From Chlamydiales bacterium (GTDB taxonomy: Bacteria > Chlamydiota > Chlamydiia > Chlamydiales > Simkaniaceae), in contig JACKPR010000008.1 of the NCBI GenBank assembly GCA_024233395.1, positions 1 to 36,435 on the forward strand: a DNA stretch of 36,435 bases. Reading direction: 5' to 3'. Positions within the stretch are counted from its first letter, which is position 1; the number at the start of each line of letters is the position of its first letter. Below, in pieces: positions 24,292 to 32,195 of this stretch. Both the position numbers and the translations under genes were made by a program. Below the pieces are notes generated by a model. That model was not told where the DNA came from. It did not search any database and saw only the letters and a program-made list of their open reading frames with translations.

Positions 24292-25035
24292 ATGGCTATT
24301 CAACAAATCATGGAAAAAGCTTTTTATGAATCTACGAAAGTCCTGTATGAAAAAGCGATTAGTCCATCAGCGGATCTGACTCCTGTCTATGTAGGAAAAT
24401 TTTGCTATATTGGAAAGCTAGCTCTTGATGAATATGATCTTGTGGATCAGAGGATTTTGTGTGTTGCTGCACTTATATTGACAGGGGCAATTTCATGGAA
24501 AAAAGGATGGAGCGCTTTTAAATGGGTTCCTGAGTTTATTCTTCCGGTAGCCTTGGAAAAGGTTACAGACTTTTGTAGAGGCCGTTATATACAACGAACC
24601 GATCAGGGTATGCAGTTCAAAAGCAAAAAAGACCATCAGATGTTTACTTTGACTATAGCAATAGCCACTGTTGTCTTCAGAAGTTTGGAGTCTTATTTAA
24701 TGAGGTCTCGAAACCCGAAAATCTATTTGAAAGCAATGGTTCCCCTTCATATTGCAATAGCAGGTTATATGGCACTTTTTCAATGGTATCGCCCTTCCAT
24801 TTTTAAATATACTGATCAGTATTGTTCGAAAAAATATTGTTTTGAGATTGTGGTCACTTCAAACATGGGGCTTTATCTTTTATTTTCGTATTTTGCAGGA
24901 AAAGGGATCGAAAAAGGTGTGGGTGCCCCGATCCTTACGAATAGGAAGTTTACACTGATCAGTTCAGCTGCATGCTTAATGGTTCAGTTGCTAATGCATT
25001 CGCCTAATTTTCGATTTAATAAAACTCAAGAGTAA
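24292..25035 (+). CDS. membrane protein of unknown function (tandem paralogue 2)
   Basis: This 247-residue protein is a distant paralogue of the one encoded upstream, with the same layout. An N-terminal amphipathic part is followed by hydrophobic segments near 55-70, 80-92, 122-140, 152-168, 190-205 and 225-240, with a charged middle loop (GRYIQRTDQGMQFKSKKDH). ATG 24292 is preferred over ATG 24289 because AAGGG then has a usable 6-base spacing. The last 45 bases overlap the 3' end of comEC on the other strand. A strong terminator follows at 25063-25093, so transcription ends inside the comEC frame. The function is unknown. Confidence 0.62.
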   Translation: MAIQQIMEKAFYESTKVLYEKAISPSADLTPVYVGKFCYIGKLALDEYDLVDQRILCVAALILTGAISWKKGWSAFKWVPEFILPVALEKVTDFCRGRYIQRTDQGMQFKSKKDHQMFTLTIAIATVVFRSLESYLMRSRNPKIYLKAMVPLHIAIAGYMALFQWYRPSIFKYTDQYCSKKYCFEIVVTSNMGLYLLFSYFAGKGIEKGVGAPILTNRKFTLISSAACLMVQLLMHSPNFRFNKTQE

Positions 25036-26436
25036 CTGCCTAAATTTCCCCAAGTAATTAAGGATCCAAAATTTGATTTTGGATCTTTTTTTTATGCCTA
25101 AAAAAAGGATGACGGGAACGATGAGAAGAAACGTTTGAAGGGGTGTGATTGCAAAGAGGAGTTTTTTAGGGGCATTTTCGATGAGGGTGATGAGAAAAAA
25201 GGCAAACGGTGCTGTTAGGAAATCCAGGTGAAGAAGAAAAAGAGCTAAGAGAATGGAAAAGAGGAGTGGAAAGAAGAGGTTATAGAACAACGAGGCAAGG
25301 GGAAAGGTTTGAAAATGGAAGAGAAGAAGAGGGAGGGTAAAGGTAAGGACAGCGCCTTGAAGAGCTAAAACGGAGCGGAGATAGGTGCAAAGAAGATAGC
25401 CACATTGATCGATACGAGAGAGTTTTAAAAGGAGAGCGTAGGGTCGTTTGGGGAAGAGTTTTTGAAGGAAGGTTTCGATGGGGCGATAGAAAAGGAGGAT
25501 TCCCAGAGTTGCACCAAAGCTCAATTGAAATCCAATGTGAAAAAGAATCAGGGGATTGAAGAGAAGGGCTGCAAGTAAGGCAACTCCAAAAGCATTCAGG
25601 GGAGTCGGGCGGTAGTGGAAGAGAAGGCCGACAAGATAGATCAACACCCCAATCCAGGCGCGGCTAATAGAGGGGGCTCCCCCCATATAAAAAAAGTAGA
25701 GGCTTAATAAAAGGATGAGTGAAAGGGCGAGGATTTTTTCTGGCAGAAATCGTTTGAGGGTAAAGGCTAGGAAAAAAGAGAGAAGGGCAAAATGAAATCC
25801 TGAAATTGCTAGGAGATGTTGGAGACCCACAGCATTAAATTTATAGGCAAGATAACGACTTTCTAAATTCCCGGTTGCAAGACCCGTCATCAAAATGCGG
25901 ACTTTTTTATCTTTGAAGCGGGAGTCGATCCATTTTTTTACCTTTTGTTTTTTTTCGTAGCGCCACTCAGCCAGGCTTTTTGTTTTTTCAATAGGCATCC
26001 ATGCTGTCTTTTTTGAGGGTTTTAAGAGGTAGTGTCCCGGTGAAATTTCTGAGAGGGTTCCTGAGATGAGGTAATCTTTGTTTGCAAGGACACGTTTTTG
26101 ATTGAGGGGAAGGTAAAGACGCGCTGGAAGGCGGCGGTAAGTTCCCTTTTCTCCTTCAAAGGTTTTAATGATGCCGCTGTAGCACAGGGTTGTTTTGACT
26201 GGGCCTGCATGTTTTTTGATCTCTTCGATATGAAAATGGGCGTGACCAAAATCTTCTGTGGGAAGGATGGGATAAAGAAGTTTCACATAAGTAAAAACAA
26301 CAAGAGGAATGATCCAAAGGAGCCGCTTTTTAAAAAGGAGGGTGAGGCTCATTAGGGGAAGAAAAAAAGCACTAGCAATTCCAATCAAGGTGAGAAGGGC
26401 AACATAAAGAGCAGGATACCGTTTCCAAAATAACAT
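24991..26436 (-). CDS. comEC: ComEC/Rec2-family DNA-uptake channel protein
   Basis: The 481-residue inner-membrane protein belongs to the ComEC/Rec2 family, which moves single-stranded DNA into the cytoplasm in competence systems. An N-terminal soluble part (about 60-180, OB-fold-like) is followed by the competence domain, with the hallmark LQHLLAISGFHFALLS and then SRAWIGVLIYLVGLL, FNPLILFHIGFQLSFGATLG and several more membrane helices. The C-terminal metallo-beta-lactamase domain of full-length ComEC is absent, as in other short chlamydial forms. The last 30 or so residues are basic and overlap both the convergent gene and its terminator, so this tail may be a read-through extension. No other competence gene is present. 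Confidence 0.9.
   Translation of the reverse strand: MLFWKRYPALYVALLTLIGIASAFFLPLMSLTLLFKKRLLWIIPLVVFTYVKLLYPILPTEDFGHAHFHIEEIKKHAGPVKTTLCYSGIIKTFEGEKGTYRRLPARLYLPLNQKRVLANKDYLISGTLSEISPGHYLLKPSKKTAWMPIEKTKSLAEWRYEKKQKVKKWIDSRFKDKKVRILMTGLATGNLESRYLAYKFNAVGLQHLLAISGFHFALLSFFLAFTLKRFLPEKILALSLILLLSLYFFYMGGAPSISRAWIGVLIYLVGLLFHYRPTPLNAFGVALLAALLFNPLILFHIGFQLSFGATLGILLFYRPIETFLQKLFPKRPYALLLKLSRIDQCGYLLCTYLRSVLALQGAVLTFTLPLLLFHFQTFPLASLFYNLFFPLLFSILLALFLLHLDFLTAPFAFFLITLIENAPKKLLFAITPLQTFLLIVPVILFLGIKKRSKIKFWILNYLGKFRQLLLSFIKSKIRRMH
25063..25093 (+). terminator. intrinsic terminator inside the comEC 3' end
   Basis: The 9-bp stem GATCCAAAA/TTTTGGATC with loop TTTGA is followed by eight T residues (25086-25093). 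It serves the plus-strand membrane-protein gene. On the minus strand the same stem lies within the last codons of comEC but has no T-run, so comEC should read through. Confidence 0.88.
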
Positions 26437-26454
26437 GGAAGAAATTGTGGAGAA

Positions 26455-27081
26455 TTATCCTTTTTTTTGACAGAGCCAATAGTATTGATTGGTGAGGTTT
26501 CGATGTTTGATATAGGTTTCAATCATCCCTTCTTGAATAACGTTGAAGGTGTTTTTTGCGGCTGCTTCATATTCAAAATGAAACCGATAGATTGCCATGT
26601 ATTCTTCCCGTTCATAGTTTCGCATATCACTAAAACAAGACTCTCTAAAGAAGAGATGTCCCCCTGGTTTTAACCACTTTTTCAACTGCTCAAAAAAGTA
26701 GAGAAGTTGTGGATCGGTAAAGTAGAGAAAAAGCCAGTTGATAAAAATCAAATCGAACGCATTCTTTGGGTAGTCAAGATCAATCGCATCGATACATTTA
26801 TAGGTGATATTTGTGAATTTTTTGTGAGCCTTTTGATTGACCTCAAGAAAGTGAGGGGCATAGTCAATCGATTCGACGTGGGAAGCTTTTTCAGCGAGTT
26901 TTCCGGTAAATCGTCCAATGCCAGAAGCAAGCTCTAAAACCTTTTTTCCTTCGTAGTTGGGAAGATAGCTTAGAATTTCTTCTCGTTCTTCAGCATCGTA
27001 CTTATCGATATCTTGGTTTAGAACCATATTACTTGGTATGGGGGCCAAGTTTTTCCAAAAGTTAAAGACCTTTTCCTTCAC
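26455..27081 (-). CDS. phosphoethanolamine N-methyltransferase-like (plant-type first half)
   Basis: The 208-residue protein is a class I S-adenosylmethionine methyltransferase with motif I VLELASGIGRFTG. It follows the N-terminal half of plant phosphoethanolamine methyltransferases closely. EREEILSYLPNYEGKKVLEL, DLIFINWLFLYFTD, KWLKPGGHLFFRESCF and the closing QYYWLCQKK all have direct counterparts there. Those enzymes convert phosphoethanolamine toward phosphocholine, and their first half catalyses the first methylation. I infer acquisition from, or shared ancestry with, a eukaryotic-type gene. The product could feed choline-lipid or surface modification. Its ATG overlaps the ndh stop (ATGA), so the two genes are translated from one message. 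Confidence 0.72.
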   Translation of the reverse strand: MKEKVFNFWKNLAPIPSNMVLNQDIDKYDAEEREEILSYLPNYEGKKVLELASGIGRFTGKLAEKASHVESIDYAPHFLEVNQKAHKKFTNITYKCIDAIDLDYPKNAFDLIFINWLFLYFTDPQLLYFFEQLKKWLKPGGHLFFRESCFSDMRNYEREEYMAIYRFHFEYEAAAKNTFNVIQEGMIETYIKHRNLTNQYYWLCQKKG

Positions 27082-28388
27082 TTTTTTTCTTTGGTATCAA
27101 GATTTCTCCCAGAATTTCTCTTATTCAGATTTGGGAGTTCGTCGTCAATGTTTTTATGGATAAGACGTGCTCCTCGGAGACCTGTCATGTAATGGAAAAC
27201 CCAATCGAGCATAACGGCAAATTGGCTCCGGTAACTGACGAGATAAAAGATGTGAATAAATCCCCACAAAAGCCAAGCAGAGATTCCCTTAAAGTGCATG
27301 CCACGAAAGAAACCCACTGCTTTATTTTTTCCGATGGTGGCAACGCCTCCTTTATCGAAATACTTGAAAGGACGCCTTTTTTCTTTAGGAACTTGTCTGC
27401 GGATGATTCGTCCGACATATCTTCCTTGTTGTATGGCTGTCGGAGCAACTGCGGGAAGAGGCTTTCCATCTTTTCCAATGGTGCAGGCTGCATCTCCAAT
27501 AACGAAAATTTCAGGATGCTCTGGAATGGAAAGATCAGGTTCAACCATGGCCCGTCCTTGGCGATCCAGGGGAACATCAAGCGTTTTTAAAAGGGGAGAA
27601 GCTTGATTTCCTGCTGCCCAAATGACATTGCGTGCAGCGATAAAGTCTTCTCCAATTTGAGCTCCTTCTTCTGTAATATTCGTCACGAGTTCTCCAGTAA
27701 TAACCCTGACACCCATCTTCTCTAAATCCTTTTTTGCTCTTGCAGAAAGTTTTTCTGGGAAGGGGGGAAGAACTCGAGGAGCCCCTTCTACAAGATAGAT
27801 TTTAGATTTTTCAGGGTTGATCCTCCGAAAATTCTTAAACATTGTTTGATGTGCGATTTCTGCAATGGCCCCAGCCATCTCTACACCTGTGGGTCCACCG
27901 CCGATAATGACGAAGTTTAAGTATTTTTCTGCCTCATGGATGCTATCCATGCGTTCTGCTTTTTCAAACGAGATGAGGATCCGTTCTCGGATTTTTAAAG
28001 CATCGGCAATCGTTTTAAGGCCAGGAGCTAAGGGTTCCCATTGATCATTTCCAAAGTAAGAATGGCGAGCACCTGCTGCGACAACGAGATAGTCATAGGG
28101 AATATGATCACCATTCACCAGAATGATTTCTTGATTTTTCTTATCGATCGATTCAACTGTTCCCATGATCACAGTTGCATTCTTTTGATTTGCAAAGATT
28201 TCTCTTAGGGGTGTGGCAATATCTGCAGGAGAGAGAGCGGCACTTGCTACTTGATAAAGAAGAGGTTGAAAGAGATGGTGATTCTTCTTATCGATAAGAA
28301 GAATATCTAAGTTGGCTTTGTTTAATGTTTGAACGCAGTTGATTCCGCCAAAACCACCACCAATAACAACAACACGAGTATAAATCAT
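27078..28388 (-). CDS. ndh: type II NADH dehydrogenase (NDH-2)
   Basis: This single-subunit, non-pumping FAD enzyme passes electrons from NADH to quinone at the inner face of the membrane. The N-terminal FAD fold is VVVIGGGFGGINCVQTL, the NADH fold is FVIIGGGPTGVEMAGAIAEI, and the second FAD motif is PEIFVIGDAA. HHLFQPLLYQVA and APTAIQQGRYVGRII are typical of NDH-2. The C-terminal part (about 370-400) is hydrophobic and suits membrane attachment. I chose ATG 28388 (MIYTRVVV) over GTG 28400 because GGGGAAAG provides a ribosome site. In Chlamydiae respiration otherwise relies on a sodium-pumping Nqr, so NDH-2 gives a pump-free entry point. Confidence 0.94.
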   Translation of the reverse strand: MIYTRVVVIGGGFGGINCVQTLNKANLDILLIDKKNHHLFQPLLYQVASAALSPADIATPLREIFANQKNATVIMGTVESIDKKNQEIILVNGDHIPYDYLVVAAGARHSYFGNDQWEPLAPGLKTIADALKIRERILISFEKAERMDSIHEAEKYLNFVIIGGGPTGVEMAGAIAEIAHQTMFKNFRRINPEKSKIYLVEGAPRVLPPFPEKLSARAKKDLEKMGVRVITGELVTNITEEGAQIGEDFIAARNVIWAAGNQASPLLKTLDVPLDRQGRAMVEPDLSIPEHPEIFVIGDAACTIGKDGKPLPAVAPTAIQQGRYVGRIIRRQVPKEKRRPFKYFDKGGVATIGKNKAVGFFRGMHFKGISAWLLWGFIHIFYLVSYRSQFAVMLDWVFHYMTGLRGARLIHKNIDDELPNLNKRNSGRNLDTKEKK

Positions 28389-28428
28389 GACTTTCCCCAC
28401 ATTCTCTTAATTTCTATCTACATCATCG

Positions 28429-28458
28429 TTGCAAAAAAGTATAAAACCTTTTTACAAT
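28429..28458 (+). promoter_or_regulatory. possible promoter of the PTS gene cluster
   Basis: TTGCAA (28429-28434) and TACAAT (28453-28458) are 18 bases apart, 27 bases before the ATG of the SMI1/KNR4 gene. It lies in the gap divergent from ndh. Confidence 0.4.
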
Positions 28459-28485
28459 CGTCCCTTGATTTAATTATGGCACATT

Positions 28486-29229
28486 ATGCAAGAACAGATT
28501 GTACAGTACTTTAAAAATGAAAAAATGATTCCATTGAGCGAATCTCCAAATCTCAAGTGGGAGGAAGCTCAAAAGGAAGTTCCCCGACTCACAAAGGGAT
28601 GGTTTGAATTGAGTCGGTTAGAACCTTCTATTCGATTGGAATTTATTCGAGATTATTGGTTTAACGCCCTTCCTTATATTCCCACTTTCCGCGGGTTTAT
28701 CGACCGTTTTTTTGCAAAAGTCGACGAAGTAGGGATGGTTGCTGCGACGAGTGGGATTTTCTTAACCTATAGTCTAATAGGAAGATCGGAATTTTTTTTA
28801 GGGGGACCACCTCTTATTGATGAGGAGATTGAAACTTTAAGGGGGCAAATCGATTTCCCTCTTCCAGAAGATTTTCTCAAATTCTTTCGTATCCACAATG
28901 GCTTTTTCAAAGGGGGAGATACAGGGATTTTTTCTTCAGGAGTTCTTGTTGAAGAAGCCCAAAGATTTAAAGAATTAGAGACTTCTCTTCGCCTTGGAAA
29001 CGAAAAGATTGCTCCAGATCTTCTCCTTCCCTTTTATCGCTCTTTCGGTTTAGATGTATATCAGTGCTTTTTTAGCGATTGGTATCCCGATGGAGGAGTA
29101 GGAAATGTCCTTTGTAGTTTAAGTGAAGGGACAATCTCTGACTATCGGACCCATGAAAAAGGGAGAGACTATTTAGCGTTTTCCTCCTTTTTGGATTGGT
29201 TAATCTTTTATATGGAAGAGGTGAAATGA
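28486..29229 (+). CDS. SMI1/KNR4 (SUKH) family protein
   Basis: The 247-residue protein contains an SMI1/KNR4-type domain from about residue 105. ETLRGQIDFPLPEDFLKFFRIHNGFFKGG is its N-terminal signature, of which LPEDFLKFFRIHNG is the most diagnostic part, and the domain runs on to FSSFLDWLIFYMEE. In bacteria this superfamily is best known for toxin-immunity proteins, and in yeast for a wall-stress and signalling scaffold. No toxin gene is adjacent. Its stop overlaps the hprK start (ATGA), placing it at the head of the PTS operon, so a regulatory or scaffold role there is more likely than immunity. The N-terminal 100 residues are unassigned. Confidence 0.75.
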   Translation: MQEQIVQYFKNEKMIPLSESPNLKWEEAQKEVPRLTKGWFELSRLEPSIRLEFIRDYWFNALPYIPTFRGFIDRFFAKVDEVGMVAATSGIFLTYSLIGRSEFFLGGPPLIDEEIETLRGQIDFPLPEDFLKFFRIHNGFFKGGDTGIFSSGVLVEEAQRFKELETSLRLGNEKIAPDLLLPFYRSFGLDVYQCFFSDWYPDGGVGNVLCSLSEGTISDYRTHEKGRDYLAFSSFLDWLIFYMEEVK

Positions 29230-30176
29230 CGTTAAGTGTGAAGGATTTTTATTCCAATTATGGTCTATCTCTTGGTCTCGAGCTTTCGAGTGGAGAAGAG
29301 GAAACCGATAGGGTCATAAAAGTTCCTCATGTTCAACGTCCTGGCCTTTCTCTTGCTGGCTATAGGAAAGGGAAAAGAAATCACCGGATCCTAGTTTTTG
29401 GGAGAATGGAACTTAATTATCTCCGAGACCTAGATAAGGATCTTCAGGAAGAACGTCTTAAAAATGTTGTAACAGAAGAAAGCCCTTGTGTGATCGTTGC
29501 CCGAGGACTCACTCCTCCTAGAGAACTTATAAAATTGTGTAAAGAGCTTAAGGTTCCGATCTTTAAAACAGAAATGCGCTGTATGCCTCTTCTCACAAAA
29601 CTAACCATGTTTCTCAGTGATTGTTTTGCGCCTGTTGAATCTGTTCATGGAACGCTTGTCGAAGCTTATGGAGTTGGGGTTTTGATCCAAGGGGATTCTT
29701 CGGTTGGAAAGAGTGAAGCTGCTTTAGGTCTTATAGAAAGGGGACATCGCCTGATTTCAGACGATGTTGTGAAACTTCGGACCCGAGAAGGAGTCGGAGT
29801 GATTGGGTTTGGTCCAGATCTTAATAAACATTTACTAGAACTTCGGGGGATTGGGATTGTTAATGTCGCCTATCTTTTTGGTGCGGTATCGATCCGGAAG
29901 GAAGTTCCCATAGATATTGTGATCCACTTAGAAGATTGGAATGAGTCCCATTATTATGACCGTATTGGATTAGAAGAGCGATTTACAGAGTTTTTAGGAG
30001 TAAGGGTTCCTCTTTATGTTCACCCTGTAAAACCGGGAAGAGATGTTGTATTGCTGATTGAAACAACGCTTCTCAATCACCGCTTAAAAGAAATGGGATA
30101 CCACTCTGCAAAAGAATTCAATCGAAAACTTTTAGAAGAAATAACGAGAAAGAAAGAACTTGGAAGAGAAAGTTGA
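29226..30176 (+). CDS. hprK: HPr kinase/phosphorylase
   Basis: This 316-residue bifunctional enzyme phosphorylates and dephosphorylates the regulatory serine of HPr. The N-terminal domain (about 1-125) is of the usual HprK_N type. The catalytic domain shows the P-loop GDSSVGKSE (near 153-162), RLISDDVV and the HPrK signature ELRGIGIVNV. ATG 29226 (MTLSVKDF) is chosen because GAGGTG precedes it and it matches the family length. The frame is open back to 29196. The gene overlaps both neighbours. Together with the serine present in HPr it makes a complete regulatory switch. Confidence 0.95.
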   Translation: MTLSVKDFYSNYGLSLGLELSSGEEETDRVIKVPHVQRPGLSLAGYRKGKRNHRILVFGRMELNYLRDLDKDLQEERLKNVVTEESPCVIVARGLTPPRELIKLCKELKVPIFKTEMRCMPLLTKLTMFLSDCFAPVESVHGTLVEAYGVGVLIQGDSSVGKSEAALGLIERGHRLISDDVVKLRTREGVGVIGFGPDLNKHLLELRGIGIVNVAYLFGAVSIRKEVPIDIVIHLEDWNESHYYDRIGLEERFTEFLGVRVPLYVHPVKPGRDVVLLIETTLLNHRLKEMGYHSAKEFNRKLLEEITRKKELGRES

Positions 30177-30438
30177 GTCCCTTGCGAAGGTGAAAAATAA
30201 GTTAGGCCTTCATGTTCGTCCTGCAACGATGATTGCAAAAATTTTGCAGAAGAGAAAAGCAAAAGTTACATTGACTTATAAGGGCGAATCGGTCAATGCT
30301 CGTAGCATAATGAGTATCATGATATTAGCTGCGCCCAAAAATGCGAAACTCAAAATCGAAGTCGAAGGGCCAGACGCAAAAGAAACACTGAATGATTTAT
30401 TGCTAGCTTTTGATAATAAATTCGGGGAGGACGGATAG
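30160..30438 (+). CDS. ptsH: phosphocarrier protein HPr
   Basis: The 92-residue HPr has the active histidine in GLHVRPAT (His18 here, His15 in standard numbering) and the regulatory serine in NARSIMSIM (Ser49, standard Ser46). The three-residue offset is the same for both, so the protein is intact. The only workable in-frame start is TTG 30160, which overlaps the end of hprK by 17 bases and has a weak ribosome site. Translation is probably coupled to hprK. Confidence 0.93.
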   Translation: MEEKVESLAKVKNKLGLHVRPATMIAKILQKRKAKVTLTYKGESVNARSIMSIMILAAPKNAKLKIEVEGPDAKETLNDLLLAFDNKFGEDG

Positions 30439-30440
30439 TC

Positions 30441-32195
30441 GTGTCGGAAGAAGTTCTTGAAGAAATCACCCTTAAAGGTGCTCCGATTAGTGGAGGAATT
30501 GCCATTGGCAACCTTTACTACATTGAGGGACTTCAAGAGGAAATCGTTCCTGAGTTTTCCATTCCAAATTCAGAAGTTGAGAAAGAAATTGGAAGATATC
30601 GTCGAGCAATTCTATCGAGTCGTGAAGATCTTCATGACCTCCAACGTTTTTTAGCAAAAGAAGGGTCTACCGAAGCAGTTTCGATTATCGATACCCATAT
30701 TCAAATGCTTGAAGATCCTTTCATGACAACTTTTATGGAGAAGAAAATACGTCAGCGGATGAAAAATACCGAAACCGTTTTTCGTTCTGTCATGACAGAT
30801 TATGAAAAAGAATTTTCAAAAGTTAAAGATAGTTTTTTTAAACAACGTCTTCTCGATGTCAAAGATCTTTCCCAACGCATTTTACGGAACCTTCACCCTA
30901 GAAAATCTTTAAAAACTGAAGAAATACCTGAAAACTCGATTATCTTTACAAAAGAATTGATTCCTTCAAGTACAGCTCAAGCATCAAGGTGGCAAGTGAA
31001 AGGTTTTATTACCGAGATTGGGGGAACGACTTCCCATGCAGCGTTGATTGCTCGTTCAAAGGGGATCCCTTATGTCGCCAATATTTCAATTGATACTCTT
31101 TATTCATTAAAGGGAGCTTTGGCAATTATTGATGGAAAAACAGGAATTGTCATTATTCATCCGAATGAAGAGACCCTTGAGAAGTATGAAAAAGAGCTGA
31201 AGAATTCTCATCAAAAGGAAGAGGAAAAAACTCAAGCTTTAAGTCATGGGACAGAGACTGCTGATGGAGTTAAGGTTGAGGTTTTAGCAAATATTGAAAA
31301 TCTTTCAGACCTCGATTTACTCGTACCTTATAATGCTGAAGGAATTGGTCTTTTCCGTTCTGAATTTCTTTTTTTTGGGAAAGAACTCCATACATTTTCT
31401 GAAGAAGATCAATTTATCCTTTATCAACAGGTCATGGAAAAATCCAAAGGAATGCCTGTTATTTTCCGGACATTTGATGTCGGTGGAGATAAGGGGAATA
31501 TCAATCATTACGGATCTGAGCCAAACCCTGCTTTAGGGTGTCGTGGAATTCGATTTCTCCTGCGTAATCGCGATATTTTTGCAGAGCAACTCCGTGCCCT
31601 TCTCCGCGTTAGTCTTGATGGAGACCTTCGTATTCTCCTTCCGATGATTTCTGATTTAGAGGAACTTTATATTGCTAAAGAGATGATCCAAGAAGTCGCC
31701 CTTCAACTCCGCTCAGAAGGACATGAAATCGCTGATGAAATTCCTATTGGTTGTATGATCGAGGTTCCTTCTGCTGCTTATATGGCTCATGCGATTGCTC
31801 GAGAATGTGATTTTTTATCAATTGGTACAAATGATCTCATTCAATATACCCTCGCGGCAGATCGAGCCACAGAAGAGGTCAACGCCTACTACCGGCCCAC
31901 ACATCCCAGCATTCTCCGTATGATTCTTCATATTATCCAAGAAGCCAATGATCAAAACACACCCGTCAGTCTCTGTGGTGAAATGGCTTCAGACCCTCAC
32001 TTTATTCCTCTTCTTCTAGGACTCGGGGTTCGTAAACTTTCTTGTTCTTCACGCTTTATTCCAGAGGTGAAGAAGCATGTTTCTCAACTTTCTATTGAAA
32101 AGCTCAAGAGCTTTACCGAAGAAGCACTGGATCTAGAAACAGCGCGTGAAGTTGAAGAGTTTTTAGAAGAAACATATAAAAACCTTTCAAAATGA
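30441..32195 (+). CDS. ptsI: phosphoenolpyruvate-protein phosphotransferase (enzyme I)
   Basis: The 584-residue cytosolic enzyme takes phosphate from phosphoenolpyruvate and passes it to HPr. The phosphohistidine lies in GGTTSHAALIARSKGIP (near residue 200). The C-terminal PEP-binding barrel shows FRTFDVGGDKG, NPALGCRGIR, GCMIEVPSAA, FLSIGTNDLIQY and the active cysteine in LCGEMASDP. The start is GTG 30441, 2 bases after ptsH, with a strong GGAGG site. No sugar permease (EIIB/EIIC) is in the window, which fits the regulatory PTS described in Chlamydiae. Confidence 0.96.
   Translation: MSEEVLEEITLKGAPISGGIAIGNLYYIEGLQEEIVPEFSIPNSEVEKEIGRYRRAILSSREDLHDLQRFLAKEGSTEAVSIIDTHIQMLEDPFMTTFMEKKIRQRMKNTETVFRSVMTDYEKEFSKVKDSFFKQRLLDVKDLSQRILRNLHPRKSLKTEEIPENSIIFTKELIPSSTAQASRWQVKGFITEIGGTTSHAALIARSKGIPYVANISIDTLYSLKGALAIIDGKTGIVIIHPNEETLEKYEKELKNSHQKEEEKTQALSHGTETADGVKVEVLANIENLSDLDLLVPYNAEGIGLFRSEFLFFGKELHTFSEEDQFILYQQVMEKSKGMPVIFRTFDVGGDKGNINHYGSEPNPALGCRGIRFLLRNRDIFAEQLRALLRVSLDGDLRILLPMISDLEELYIAKEMIQEVALQLRSEGHEIADEIPIGCMIEVPSAAYMAHAIARECDFLSIGTNDLIQYTLAADRATEEVNAYYRPTHPSILRMILHIIQEANDQNTPVSLCGEMASDPHFIPLLLGLGVRKLSCSSRFIPEVKKHVSQLSIEKLKSFTEEALDLETAREVEEFLEETYKNLSK

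Noticed and set aside
27156..27590. 144-codon frame antisense to ndh
   Set aside because: It lies wholly within the conserved ndh gene and shows no domain or ribosome site.
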